Origin: an uncultured Gemmataceae bacterium | GTDB lineage: Bacteria > Planctomycetota > Planctomycetia > Gemmatales > Gemmataceae | Direction of reading: 5' to 3' | Length of the DNA: 37,493 nt | Assembly: GCA_937922175.1 (NCBI GenBank) | Contig: CAKZUU010000144.1 | Location: 1-37,493, forward strand | Shown here: one piece after another, positions 24,717 through 33,747 of the stretch | Layout: every line of letters begins with the position of its first letter | Numbering within the stretch: position 1 is the first letter of the stretch | Notes under the pieces: model-generated | Databases searched by the model: none | The model's input: only the letters and a program-made list of their open reading frames with translations | What the model was told of the DNA's origin: nothing | Made by a program: the position numbers and the translations under genes

Positions 24717-26079
24717 TGTCGCGGAGGGGATTTCCCTTGGCGATGGGGAAGGGGCGATTCAAGGCGTCGCGAATTTCCGTGTGCGGATCAATGCCGAGCA
24801 GCTCGAAGATCGTGGCGGCGAGATCGTCGGGCGTTGCGGGGTCGCTCACCGGATACGCACCGATCTTATCCGAAGCACCGTAAACGAAACCGGCCTTGAC
24901 GCCTCCGCCGGCGAGCACAGCGGGGTAGCATTGAGGCCAATGATCGCGTCCGGCGAGCTTGTTGATTCGCGGAGTCCGACCAAATTCCCCCATCCACAGG
25001 ACCAGCGTCGTCGAGAGCAGCCCGCGCTGATCGAGATCCTCGATGAGGGTGGGTAAGGTCTGGTCGGTCAGGGGCATCAGCCAATCTTTCAAGAAAGGAT
25101 TCATGGGCTGCCCCCCGAAACCATGAGTGTCCCACCCTTGTCGGTTGCCGCCGATGAATTCCGAAAAATAAACGTTGACGAAGCGAACTCCTGCCTCGAC
25201 GAGCCGACGCGCCAAGAGACACGCCTGGCCGTAACTCGTCCGTCCGTACCGATCACGGATCGACGCTGGTTCGGCGGAGAGATCGAAGGCTTTGCGCACC
25301 TTGGGAGAGGTCAGGAATGTCAGCGCTCGCTCTTGCGCCTGATCCATGCCGCGAGCCAAAGCCGAATACTCCAGAAGCCGGGTCTGGCCGTCGATGAGTT
25401 TCATCATCTCCTGCCGCTGGTGAAGCCTCTCGAAGCTGATGTCCGCGGGAAGCGTTAGTTCCGGTAGACCGAAATTCGGCGAAAGAGGATCTTGACCGAC
25501 AAAAAGGGGGTTGTGCACTTTGCCCAAAAAGCTGGCGTGTTGTCCGGGTGTGATCGAACCGTCCCGCAACACATGGGGAAAGGCGACGAACGATGGTATC
25601 CCCGGCTCGGCCGGAGCGAACTTGTCAACCACGCTGCCATACGCGGGGAATAACTCCGGCGAATCGCGCAGACGAATATCGTCGGTCGGCGGGGCATGGC
25701 CGGTGAGACTGTAATATCCCGCCGAATTGTGGTTCTTCATCGTGTGGTTCAAGACGCGGACGATGCACAGTCGATCCATGACACTCGCCGTGCGAGGCAG
25801 GAGTTCGGTGAGGACGACTCCGGGCACGCGGGTCGGGATCGGTTTGAAGATATTCCGTACTTCCTCCGGGGCATTCGGCTTGGCATCGAAAGATTCATGC
25901 TGGGCTGGTCCACCCCACTGAAATAGGAAAATCACCGATCGGGCTTTGGCACGCGAGTTCGCTTTGGCTTTGGCAGGAAGCCGATCGGGCCAGCACCACC
26001 CCAGCAGAGAGGTCGAGCCGACTCGCAGCAACGTTCGCCGATCCAGCAACTGAGTCACGGTCCTCGGATTTCCCGTCAT
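24706..26079 (-). CDS. DUF1501 exported protein
   Basis: 457 residues with GGAGAGG just before the ATG at 26079. A twin-arginine signal is present (LDRRTLLRVGSTSLLG, RR at about 14-15). The mature part is a sulfatase/alkaline-phosphatase-like DUF1501 fold. Landmarks are VIFLFQWGGPAQHESFD, HNSAGYYSLTGHAPP, WDTHGFGGQPMN and LWMGEFGRTPRIN, followed by GRDHWP. In Planctomycetes, DUF1501 genes almost always follow a PSCyt2/PSD1 (DUF1549/DUF1553) gene, and the two are thought to work together at the cell surface or periplasm; the substrate is unknown. Here that partner lies 42 bp upstream. Confidence 0.9.
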   Translation of the reverse strand: MTGNPRTVTQLLDRRTLLRVGSTSLLGWCWPDRLPAKAKANSRAKARSVIFLFQWGGPAQHESFDAKPNAPEEVRNIFKPIPTRVPGVVLTELLPRTASVMDRLCIVRVLNHTMKNHNSAGYYSLTGHAPPTDDIRLRDSPELFPAYGSVVDKFAPAEPGIPSFVAFPHVLRDGSITPGQHASFLGKVHNPLFVGQDPLSPNFGLPELTLPADISFERLHQRQEMMKLIDGQTRLLEYSALARGMDQAQERALTFLTSPKVRKAFDLSAEPASIRDRYGRTSYGQACLLARRLVEAGVRFVNVYFSEFIGGNRQGWDTHGFGGQPMNPFLKDWLMPLTDQTLPTLIEDLDQRGLLSTTLVLWMGEFGRTPRINKLAGRDHWPQCYPAVLAGGGVKAGFVYGASDKIGAYPVSDPATPDDLAATIFELLGIDPHTEIRDALNRPFPIAKGNPLRDIIA

Positions 26080-26121
26080 CGTTCCTCTCCGAAATTCATT
26101 TTGTCGATGACGCCCGCGGGA

Positions 26122-28368
26122 TCATCGACGAAGTTGGAATTCCTTGCTGTTCAGCAGTGCCCAAGCCAGGTCTTCGAGAGCGGCCCGCCGGTCTTTGGTC
26201 GAGAGGAGGTGTGCTTCGGCGGCGCTTCGCTCCACGGCGGAGGGGAAGCGCGACACCGTCGCCAGCCAAAGCTCGTCGATGAGCGTTGACATGTCGGAGT
26301 GTTCGGCCAGTAGCCGACTCAAGCGATTGTTTGGAGATCGGAGCAAGCGATTGACAATCTCGCCATTGAACATTTGCAATGCTTGTGGGATGCTGACTTC
26401 GTCTCGACGTTCACACTCGCAGGTTAGCAAGCGCTCCGGTTTGCCGAACGTTTTCATGAACTGTTCGGGGAAGGTTCGTTGTTTTCCCGACGGGTCGGCC
26501 ATCACTCCCGGCAATTCGATGGCGCGACGCCCCAGCGGTTGCCCTTCGTGCTTGACCGGCACCGCCAAGGCGTCGGCAACCGCATCCAACAGCACCTCCG
26601 CGGTCAGGCGTCGGATCGAAGCATGCGAATAGTTGAGGTCGTCCTCCGCGTTGGTTTGGTTCGGTTCGGAACGGAGTTGGTAGGTAGCCGACGACGTGAC
26701 CTGGCGGATCAAGTGCTTCAGATGAAAACCGTTGGTGACGAAATCACACGCGAGTTCGTTCAACAATTCCGGATGAGGTGGGGGATTGGTGGATCGAAAA
26801 TCGTCAACGGGATCGACAAGCCCACGGCCCATCAACCGCGCCCAGACACGATTCACTTGGACTCGTGCGAAGTAAGGGTTTGTGGGGGAGGTGACCCACT
26901 CGGCCCAAGCGGCCAGGCGATCCTCATGCGGAAGAAGCGGCAAGGCTTCATCAGGTAGTCGTGGGGGGACCACCTGATTCGTTCGCGGATCTTTGACTTC
27001 GCTGACCCGATCCAGCCAGACGATCTGCTCACCGATGAACTCATGCGTGTCCAGATTGTCCTGACGGCGATTCTCAACGACGCGATATTGGACCCGGGCG
27101 AAGAAGGCAGCGATTCCGTAATAATCGTCCATCGTCCAACGGTCGAAAGGATGATTGTGGCAACGGGCGCATTGCAAGCGGATGCCAAGGAAGACCTGGG
27201 CGGCGGCTTCGGCGCGACCGGCGGGGTCGCGCAACGCGCGGTAATAGTTGGCCGGTCCATGAACGTAAGTGCTGCCTCGTCCCATCAACAAGTCATGGAC
27301 CATCGCATTCAAAGGCCGATCCGCTGCGATTTGCCGACGCAACCAATCGTGGAAAACGGCAACCCCCTTGCGGTCCAGCGACTTCTCTTCGACACGAAGC
27401 AAATCAGCCCACATCAGCGCCCAGTAGGAGGCAAATTCCGGTCGATGCAGCAACTCGTCGACGACCCGTTCGCGCTTGTCGGGGCGCGGATCGCGGAGAA
27501 ATTGCCGCACCGAAGCCGGGGTCGGCAAGGTCCCGATGAGATCCAGGTAGACTCGGCGGAGGAAGGTGGCGTCGTCGCAGAGGGGCGAAGGGTGGATTTG
27601 CAAAGTTCGCAGTTTGGCGAAGATGTGCCGGTCGATGACGTTCTTTTCCGCCGGGGGCGACCAGACGAAGTCCGGCCGAGCTTGAACCCAGGTCACAGGA
27701 ACGGCGGTTTGTTGATCCAAAAAGCGAACCATCACTGTCGTCTCACCGAACTGACGCCGGTGCACCGTGCCGTCCGGATCGACGACGGCTTTTTCCGGGT
27801 GGACGACTTCGAACGCGGTGAGCCGAGTGACATCGGTCTGTTGACCATCCGACCACAGCGCCTGTACGCGGAGCGCGACGGAGGCAACAGGCTCGTGGGC
27901 GAGGACAGAAGCTGGCTCCACGCTCAGGCGGATGAGGCGCCGAGCCGGCGGGCGTCGACCCGCGCCTTGGGCGATCCATTGGTGGAGAATTTGATATTCC
28001 GGCGAACGATTGCTGAACCGTTGCCCTCCCTCGTGGGGAAGGGTGGCCGTCGCCTTCCGCAGGATGAGGCTCTCGTCCGGGAGAAGGGGATTGACACGAC
28101 GGCCCAAGGCGTGTCGAGTCAACGCCTGATAGTCCCAAGACGGGTTCTCACCGCGCAGGCTCAGCTTGAAACCGCCTTTCCCATACTGATTTCCGTGGCA
28201 GGCACCTTGGTTGCAGCCCGCGCGCGACAGAACAGCCATCACCTCGACGTCGAACCGCGGTTCGTCAGCGAGGGCGACAGCCCCGAAGGCACTCGTCACG
28301 CCGAAAATAATGAATCGACTCATGGACGAGCTCAGCAAACGTTCTCGAGGGAAGCTCAAGGGTCTCAT
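26122..28368 (-). CDS. PSCyt2/PSD1 (DUF1549-DUF1553) cytochrome-like exported protein
   Basis: 748 residues from the ATG at 28368; an ATG at 28323 gives a cleaner signal peptide (MSRFIIFGVTSAFGAVALA) and may be the true start, since neither has a ribosome-binding site. Near the N-terminus, AGCNQGACHG is a CX4CH motif. The DUF1549 domain follows (DRHIFAKLRTLQIHPSP, RRVYLDLIGTLPTP), then LQCARCHNHPFDRW, a true CXXCH heme motif. The C-terminal third is DUF1553 (FARVQVNRVWARLMGRGLV, HPELLNELACDFV). The function is not established; the family is a hallmark of Planctomycetes. It sits between the pre-peptidase-domain gene and the DUF1501 gene. Confidence 0.9.
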   Translation of the reverse strand: MRPLSFPRERLLSSSMSRFIIFGVTSAFGAVALADEPRFDVEVMAVLSRAGCNQGACHGNQYGKGGFKLSLRGENPSWDYQALTRHALGRRVNPLLPDESLILRKATATLPHEGGQRFSNRSPEYQILHQWIAQGAGRRPPARRLIRLSVEPASVLAHEPVASVALRVQALWSDGQQTDVTRLTAFEVVHPEKAVVDPDGTVHRRQFGETTVMVRFLDQQTAVPVTWVQARPDFVWSPPAEKNVIDRHIFAKLRTLQIHPSPLCDDATFLRRVYLDLIGTLPTPASVRQFLRDPRPDKRERVVDELLHRPEFASYWALMWADLLRVEEKSLDRKGVAVFHDWLRRQIAADRPLNAMVHDLLMGRGSTYVHGPANYYRALRDPAGRAEAAAQVFLGIRLQCARCHNHPFDRWTMDDYYGIAAFFARVQYRVVENRRQDNLDTHEFIGEQIVWLDRVSEVKDPRTNQVVPPRLPDEALPLLPHEDRLAAWAEWVTSPTNPYFARVQVNRVWARLMGRGLVDPVDDFRSTNPPPHPELLNELACDFVTNGFHLKHLIRQVTSSATYQLRSEPNQTNAEDDLNYSHASIRRLTAEVLLDAVADALAVPVKHEGQPLGRRAIELPGVMADPSGKQRTFPEQFMKTFGKPERLLTCECERRDEVSIPQALQMFNGEIVNRLLRSPNNRLSRLLAEHSDMSTLIDELWLATVSRFPSAVERSAAEAHLLSTKDRRAALEDLAWALLNSKEFQLRR

Positions 28369-28380
28369 CGGGTGTCGAGA

Positions 28381-30714
28381 TTACTCTTTCTTCGCGACGA
28401 TGACCTTGATGTTGCCCGCCAACGCTGTTTGTGATCCTGTCTTGCCCTCAAGGGACACGTCGGCTTTTTCAATCGGGGCAGCGTCTGCGGCGGCAGTCAG
28501 TTCGAGCTCGACTTCGTTCATCCCAGCAGCGATGGTCGCCTTGGGCGCGGTCACTCCAGCCGGCAAATTTTTGAACTCGAGTTCGATCGGCCCGGAAAAA
28601 CCGCCTTTTCGAGTGGCGAGGGCTTTGACTTTCACTTTATCGCCGGGTTTCATCGGGGTGGGAGGCGAGGCCAAGGCGAGGGTGAAGGGAGCGGGAGCGA
28701 CTCGCAACGCGGCGGGAAGAGCAACTTGGAATTCGCGATTCTCCTTCTTGCCTTTGCCGATGATCGCGATGGGGTAAACCCCGACGGGGGCGTTCTCGGC
28801 AGCAGTGACCGCGAACTCTACCTTGGCCGTCTCCTTGGCAATCGGCTTGACCGCCGCCGAGACGTTCGGTGGCAAACCCACGACCGCGAGCGTGATCTCT
28901 TCGGCAAAGCCCTCTTTTCGCTCCGCCGTCACGGTCAAGTTCAATGGTGTTCCCCGGGCTGCCTCGTCATGGGCGTATTGAGCGGTCAGCCGGAACGGTG
29001 CCGCTACTGTGGCGACGTCCAAGGTGGTGAATTGCTCGCGGGGCGGGAAGGGAAGGTCCCCCCATCGTTGTCGAACCAGTGCCGACAGATCGGCAGAGCG
29101 AACGATTTCCCGATCGCCCACTTTGGCCCGCGCTTCAACTTTCGCGGTTCCCAGTACCGGTTCCCCGGTGTGCTGGACGGGCAACAGGGCGATGGGCAGA
29201 TTGGGCGCCAACGGAGCTTGCGCGTCGATACTCACCGAGCCGGTCAAACCGTGGGCACCGACGATTTTCACCTCGATCGGACCGGTTACGCCCTGTCGAG
29301 TCATGGTTTGGATGGGGAGGGCGGCCGTTCCGTTCTGGGGAATTTCGAGATGATCTGTTCCGAGTGTGAGTTGGAAGTCGGGTTCAGGGCGAGTTACCAC
29401 CAGGCGATAAACTTCTGAAGGGCCGTGTAAAAAGTTCAAATGCTCGACGACGACGGTGTATTCGCCGTCTTCGGGCGCGGTGAAGTCAATGCCTTTCCCC
29501 GAAGCGGGGTCGCTGGCGGCCAGTTGATTCCCTTGCTTGTTTTTCAAGACGTAATAGACATCGGCAGGCGAGAGCAATTCGTGGGTCATCGATTGGATGA
29601 CGACCCGTTCGCCTTTTTTCCCGGTAAAGGTGAAGCAATCGTGATCGGATCGGGTCTCGAAGCGACCACTGATGCCACAGGGTAACTCGATCCGTTGAGC
29701 TTTGGCCGGTTCGTCGTTTGGCTCCTGCTCATTTAATTCGGGGAACGAACTGAGGAGAAGCGAGACGGGCCAACCGGCTTGACCCGACTTTCCACGAGGG
29801 ACAACAGTCAAGGCGGGGATGCTGAGTTCGGCCGGGGCCGCGACAGGTACAGGGGAGGCGTCGTTGAGAAAGCTGCCGGCGAAGGTCACCGAGGCCGATG
29901 TCCCTCGCTGGACCGCCAACGGCATCGGGGTCGTGGCCAGGGGAAAATCTCCCACCCGCAGTCGATACCAGAAATCGCCTCCGCCGCGATAGGTGCTGTC
30001 GCGGATTTCGATCACGAAGTCGCCCCCCTCGGCGAACACATGCGTCAACCGGGCATCGGTCTGACATCCGGGAGCGTCGTCGTTGTACAGGCTGGGAATT
30101 TCGCGTCCGGTTTTCGCGTCGTGGATGAGGATCATCGGGTCCAGGGCGCTGCCCAAGCGACGGGCGAGCACATCGAGGCAAATTCGCTGACCGGGAGCAA
30201 CCGAGATTTTGAAGAACTCGCTGGTTTCGGCATCGATTCGCCCGGAGGCGACGCAAGGGATGGGCAAATCCATGGGCGTCGACTTGTTCCGATTTGCCGC
30301 TCCGGCGGTCGGCCCAGCGGGAAGGTCGTCGATACAGAAGGGGCGGACGTTCGACAGGCCGAACCGAGTCGCCAGGCGCAACGGATAAGCGCCGACGGGC
30401 GCGTCGGCCGGGACTTCGAGTCGGACACGCAATCGGGCGGGGTCATTTCCATTGTTCTGGTCGGTGGGGAAAGATGCTCTCCCCGGCAGGCCGAGCAGAG
30501 CGAGCGGTTCTTGCAAGTTCGTGCCGGTCAAGACGATTTCGATGGTTTCGCCCGGACGGGCCCCCAGGGGTGAGGGAAGCTGGATGGTCGGTGCCTGAGG
30601 GGCAGGGGGAATGATCGAGGCCGGGGGCTGGGCCAAGGCGCCGGCGCCGAAGCCCACGGCGATCAAAACGGAAAGCAAGGCTCGCAGCAAAGATGACCAG
30701 GAAGCCAGCAACAT
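28381..30714 (-). CDS. Secreted protein with pre-peptidase C-terminal domains
   Basis: 777 residues from the ATG at 30714 with AGAGG 9 nt upstream; the frame stays open far beyond but overlaps the divergent FHA gene and is rejected. A signal peptide is clear (LLRALLSVLIAVGFGAGALAQ). Two pre-peptidase C-terminal (PPC) beta domains can be seen. The first is near VASGRIDAETSEFFKI, the second at NEQEPNDEPAKAQ, then GISGRFETRSDHDCFTF. The remaining C-terminal part consists of Ig-like repeats of the type LTVTAERKEGFAEEI and VKVKALATRKGGFSGPIEL. Such proteins often precede PSCyt2/PSD1 and DUF1501 genes in planctomycetes, which is the order here. A structural or substrate-binding role at the cell surface is inferred. 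Confidence 0.82.
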   Translation of the reverse strand: MLLASWSSLLRALLSVLIAVGFGAGALAQPPASIIPPAPQAPTIQLPSPLGARPGETIEIVLTGTNLQEPLALLGLPGRASFPTDQNNGNDPARLRVRLEVPADAPVGAYPLRLATRFGLSNVRPFCIDDLPAGPTAGAANRNKSTPMDLPIPCVASGRIDAETSEFFKISVAPGQRICLDVLARRLGSALDPMILIHDAKTGREIPSLYNDDAPGCQTDARLTHVFAEGGDFVIEIRDSTYRGGGDFWYRLRVGDFPLATTPMPLAVQRGTSASVTFAGSFLNDASPVPVAAPAELSIPALTVVPRGKSGQAGWPVSLLLSSFPELNEQEPNDEPAKAQRIELPCGISGRFETRSDHDCFTFTGKKGERVVIQSMTHELLSPADVYYVLKNKQGNQLAASDPASGKGIDFTAPEDGEYTVVVEHLNFLHGPSEVYRLVVTRPEPDFQLTLGTDHLEIPQNGTAALPIQTMTRQGVTGPIEVKIVGAHGLTGSVSIDAQAPLAPNLPIALLPVQHTGEPVLGTAKVEARAKVGDREIVRSADLSALVRQRWGDLPFPPREQFTTLDVATVAAPFRLTAQYAHDEAARGTPLNLTVTAERKEGFAEEITLAVVGLPPNVSAAVKPIAKETAKVEFAVTAAENAPVGVYPIAIIGKGKKENREFQVALPAALRVAPAPFTLALASPPTPMKPGDKVKVKALATRKGGFSGPIELEFKNLPAGVTAPKATIAAGMNEVELELTAAADAAPIEKADVSLEGKTGSQTALAGNIKVIVAKKE

Positions 30715-31011
30715 GGATGTTGACCTCTGTAGCGAACGCAATGGGTCAAAAAGGTATTCAGGCGGGTAATAAGGTTGCCTTGATGATACAATGCCACGGG
30801 CGTCGGGCCAAGGGGTCGTCGTCCCGATCATTTCGGCTTTGCCCCCAATGTTATCATGAGCTATCTTTTTCGCGCGGACTCCCGCGACGGTGGGAACCTT
30901 CCAGGTTCCCCTCGGCGGCGGAACCGTTTCCCTCGATCGATTCGGACTCGCCCGAACTTTGAGGACGATCGGTAACATGCCCCCGCGAGTGTCGCGAGAA
31001 GAGAGCCGGAG
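30715..31011. promoter_or_regulatory. Divergent control region between the PPC-protein and FHA-HD-GYP genes
   Basis: 297 bp without a gene. It must contain the promoters of both divergent operons. A perfect 8-bp inverted repeat, GGGAACCT-TCC-AGGTTCCC, lies at 30892-30910, about 100 bp before the FHA gene start. A T-rich run (CTATCTTTTT) and a second short GC-rich hairpin sit just before it. I could not assign specific -35/-10 pairs. Confidence 0.4.
30892..30910. repeat. Perfect 8-bp inverted repeat (hairpin or operator)
   Basis: Arms at 30892-30899 and 30903-30910 with a 3-bp centre TCC. The arms are perfectly complementary. The repeat lies in the divergent gap and could be a regulator site or a hairpin in the 5' leader of the FHA-HD-GYP gene. 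Confidence 0.4.
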
Positions 31012-32529
31012 ATGAAACAGATGATTCGCCTTCGTGGCATCAGCGGCGACGTGAAAGGAAAAGTCTGGGAACACGACTCGTTGCTGCGTGCCGGTCGACT
31101 GAACTCCCTCGAAATCGTCTTGGATGACAATTCGGTCAGTCGACAACACGCCGAAATTCGCGCGACTCCCTCGGGTTGGTTGGTCCGGGATCTGAAAAGC
31201 ACCAACGGCACGTTCGTGAACGGCATCCGACTCGGAACCGAAGAGCGCCCCCTCCGCTCGCGCGACATCGTCCAGTTCGGCAAAGTCGCGGTCATCGTCG
31301 AGTTGAACGACGCGGTTTCGCCGAGCAACGGCTTGGTCGAGCAGATGGTTGTCGAGGCCACCTCCAACTGCTCGTGGGAGGAGGCGATCGGCAGTATCGC
31401 CTTTGATAGCAATCGCTGTCCGCGTCCGGGCGAGCAACTGATCGCTTTGCTTCGAGCCGGTCACCATCTGGTCCATTTGGAGAACGAGGCCGAACTGCTG
31501 CATTCGATACTCAACGATGCCGTCGCCGTTCTTGACGCCCAACGAGGGGCGATCGTTCTGGCGGATAACGATCATAAATTGCAAATCCGCGCCTTGGCCG
31601 GAGAGGCGTCGGGCCGCATCCACTTCAGCCACAAACTCGCCCAGCGATGCTTTCAAAGTGGGGAGTCGATCCTGTGCGGCTCAGTCGAGGAAGATCCGGA
31701 ACTCAAACGAGCCAAGTCGGTCAGCGACGGCTCGATGGCCTCGATCATCTGCGTGTTGCTGCGCACTCCCCGTCGTCGGTTAGGGGTGTTGCATCTGGAT
31801 CGCAACTTCTGGCAAAAACCGTTCACTCCGGACGATCTCCGTTTGGCGGATGGCCTGGCCGCCAATGTCTCGATGGGCATCGAGTGTGCCCAGTTGCTGC
31901 GACAGCAACGAGATCTGTTCCTCAACACCATCACCGTGCTCGCCCAGGCCGTCGAACTACGTGATGAATACACCGGGGGGCACACCGCTCGCGTCACGAA
32001 CTTCGCCTTGCTCTTGGCGCAACAGTTGGATTTGACGAACAAGGATGTGGAATTACTCCGCATCGGAACGCCCTTACATGACATCGGCAAAATCGGCATC
32101 GACGACGCCATCTTGCGCAAGCCAGCTCGCTTGACGCCCGAAGAGTTCAAAATCATGCAAAGCCATACCATCAAGGGCGATGCCATCATTTCGACGATTC
32201 CGGATTTGCGCGCGATTCGACCGATCGTCCGGTCGCACCATGAACGTTGGGACGGCAGCGGCTACCCCGATGGACTGGCCGGGGAGAATATCCCACTGTT
32301 GGCGCGAATCGTCGCCGTGGCGGATGCTTTCGACGCCATGACCTCCAACCGACCTTATCACCCGGATAAACGCGCCAAGTTACCCGAGGAGGCGTTCGCA
32401 GAAGTTCGCGCGATGGCGGGCCAGCAGTTTGATCCAACCTGCGCCCACGCCTTTCTTCAAATCGAAGACCGCATCCTCGAATCCATGCAAGCGTTGCGGC
32501 AGACGTGCATTTTCCGCAGCGGCACCTGA
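31012..32529 (+). CDS. FHA-GAF-HD-GYP signalling protein
   Basis: 505 residues, with GGAG just before the ATG. Three modules are visible. An FHA phosphothreonine-binding domain (about 1-100) has the conserved R28, SRQH (43-46) and STNGTFVNG (63-71). A GAF sensor domain spans about 155-300, with AVLDAQRGAIVLAD and SIICVLLRTPRRRLGVLHLD. The HD-GYP phosphodiesterase (about 305-500) has LHDIGKIG (355-362) and HHERWDGSGYP (409-419), with ADAFDAMTSNRPY downstream. HD-GYP domains typically hydrolyse cyclic di-GMP, and all signature residues are present. The domain order suggests that phosphorylated partner proteins and a small ligand control its activity; partners are not visible. Confidence 0.93.
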   Translation: MKQMIRLRGISGDVKGKVWEHDSLLRAGRLNSLEIVLDDNSVSRQHAEIRATPSGWLVRDLKSTNGTFVNGIRLGTEERPLRSRDIVQFGKVAVIVELNDAVSPSNGLVEQMVVEATSNCSWEEAIGSIAFDSNRCPRPGEQLIALLRAGHHLVHLENEAELLHSILNDAVAVLDAQRGAIVLADNDHKLQIRALAGEASGRIHFSHKLAQRCFQSGESILCGSVEEDPELKRAKSVSDGSMASIICVLLRTPRRRLGVLHLDRNFWQKPFTPDDLRLADGLAANVSMGIECAQLLRQQRDLFLNTITVLAQAVELRDEYTGGHTARVTNFALLLAQQLDLTNKDVELLRIGTPLHDIGKIGIDDAILRKPARLTPEEFKIMQSHTIKGDAIISTIPDLRAIRPIVRSHHERWDGSGYPDGLAGENIPLLARIVAVADAFDAMTSNRPYHPDKRAKLPEEAFAEVRAMAGQQFDPTCAHAFLQIEDRILESMQALRQTCIFRSGT

Positions 32530-32582
32530 GTTTCTACCCAAGGCAATGTCACCAAGCCGGCTCGCGGCCCGTGCCGAGTCGT

Positions 32583-32590
32583 GCTACAAT
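32583..32590 (+). promoter_or_regulatory. Extended -10 box TGCTACAAT before rsgA
   Basis: An extended -10 element of the form TGn-TACAAT (the hexamer at 32585-32590, 5/6 match) ends 8 nt before the rsgA ATG at 32599. With no ribosome-binding site at the ATG, this fits a leaderless or nearly leaderless transcript. No -35 match is seen. Confidence 0.4.
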
Positions 32591-32598
32591 TCCCGGCG

Positions 32599-33747
32599 AT
32601 GGACAAAAAGAAAAAAATTCGCGTCGAACTCCGGAAGAACCGCTCCAAGCCCCCCCGCGACAAACGCTGGACCCAAGAGTTTCAAGAGCACGGTTTCGCG
32701 GAGGATACGCAGCCGACCCAAGAGCGTGTCCGAGCCAAGGGCGAATTATCGCGGAAGCGGACCATCATCACGACGGAGCAGGCGCTTCATGCGGGCGACG
32801 ATCAGCCGACGACGATGCCCGTTGTCGATCCCCAGGAGTGTCTCTTGGGGCGTGTTTTGAAAGTGCAGGGTCTGTACAGTGTCGTCGAGGGGCCGGACGG
32901 TTCCACCTATCGTTGTGCCGTGCGGCGGTTATTGAAAACTCTGGTCACTGATGAGCGAAATGTCGTGACGACGGGTGATCGGGTCTGGTTTCGACCGGCC
33001 GCCGCGGGAGAGGGGTTCATCGAATCGATCGAACCGCGCCACGGTGTCCTGACCCGCGCTTCGCGTCGACGGGAGCATGTGTTGGTGGCCAACGTCGATC
33101 AATTGGTCGTCGTGATGTCGTTGGTCGAGCCGGAATTAAAGCCGCATTTGATTGATCGCTACCTCGCATGTGCTCAACGAGGCGGCCTGGACGTGCTGAT
33201 TTGCTTGAACAAAGCGGACCTCGTCGATCCCGTGCCTTTCCAACCTCTGATTGGAAGTTATGCCCAGGTCGGAGTGCCCGTGATTCTCACGAGCGCCCAA
33301 ACCGGGTTGGGGTTGGACTTGCTCAAGGAACGACTCGTGGGCCGAGCGACCGTCTTCTCGGGCCAGAGCGGTGTGGGAAAGTCGTCCTTGCTCAACGCCC
33401 TTCAGCCCGGCTTGGGGCTGCGGGTGCGCGAGGTCAGTGAGACGACCGAGAAGGGCCGGCACACCACCACCACTGCGGAATTGATTCCGCTGGCCTTTGG
33501 CGGTTGGGCAGTGGACACGCCGGGTGTCCGCCAATTTCAACTGGGGAATATCCGACCGGAAGAAGTCGAAGGCTTCTTCCCCGAGATGCGGCCTTTTGTC
33601 CCCTTGTGCGCCTTCCCTGATTGCTCGCACACTCACGAAGGTCGGTGCGCGGTCAAACAAGCCGTGGAACGGCGGTTGATCTCTCCTCGGCGCTACCTCA
33701 GCTATCGGGGCATGCTGCAAAGTGCCTGGGAAGAGCGGCATCAATGA
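32599..33747 (+). CDS. rsgA: Ribosome small subunit-dependent GTPase A (RsgA)
   Basis: 382 residues from the ATG at 32599; a GTG at 32581 is an alternative. RsgA is a circularly permuted GTPase that helps mature the 30S ribosomal subunit. In order: a Lys/Arg-rich N-terminal extension (about 1-75) that is longer than usual, an OB-fold (about 80-150), the GTPase with its G4 motif first (NKAD, 204-207), the P-loop GQSGVGKSS (255-263), and DTPG (306-309). A C-terminal zinc site follows with C337, C342, H344 and C350 (LCAFPDCSHTHEGRC). The permuted G4-G1-G3 order is diagnostic. The last 7 bp overlap the convergent ABC ATPase gene. Confidence 0.95.
   Translation: MDKKKKIRVELRKNRSKPPRDKRWTQEFQEHGFAEDTQPTQERVRAKGELSRKRTIITTEQALHAGDDQPTTMPVVDPQECLLGRVLKVQGLYSVVEGPDGSTYRCAVRRLLKTLVTDERNVVTTGDRVWFRPAAAGEGFIESIEPRHGVLTRASRRREHVLVANVDQLVVVMSLVEPELKPHLIDRYLACAQRGGLDVLICLNKADLVDPVPFQPLIGSYAQVGVPVILTSAQTGLGLDLLKERLVGRATVFSGQSGVGKSSLLNALQPGLGLRVREVSETTEKGRHTTTTAELIPLAFGGWAVDTPGVRQFQLGNIRPEEVEGFFPEMRPFVPLCAFPDCSHTHEGRCAVKQAVERRLISPRRYLSYRGMLQSAWEERHQ

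Noticed and set aside
27043..28434. 463-residue plus-strand frame opposite the PSCyt2/PSD1 gene
   Set aside because: It is the mirror of a strongly recognisable gene, with no motif of its own; long antisense frames are expected in GC-rich DNA.
30715..31656. N-terminal extension of the PPC-protein frame by 314 codons
   Set aside because: It runs opposite the FHA gene, while an ATG at 30714 has a ribosome-binding site and a signal peptide directly after it.
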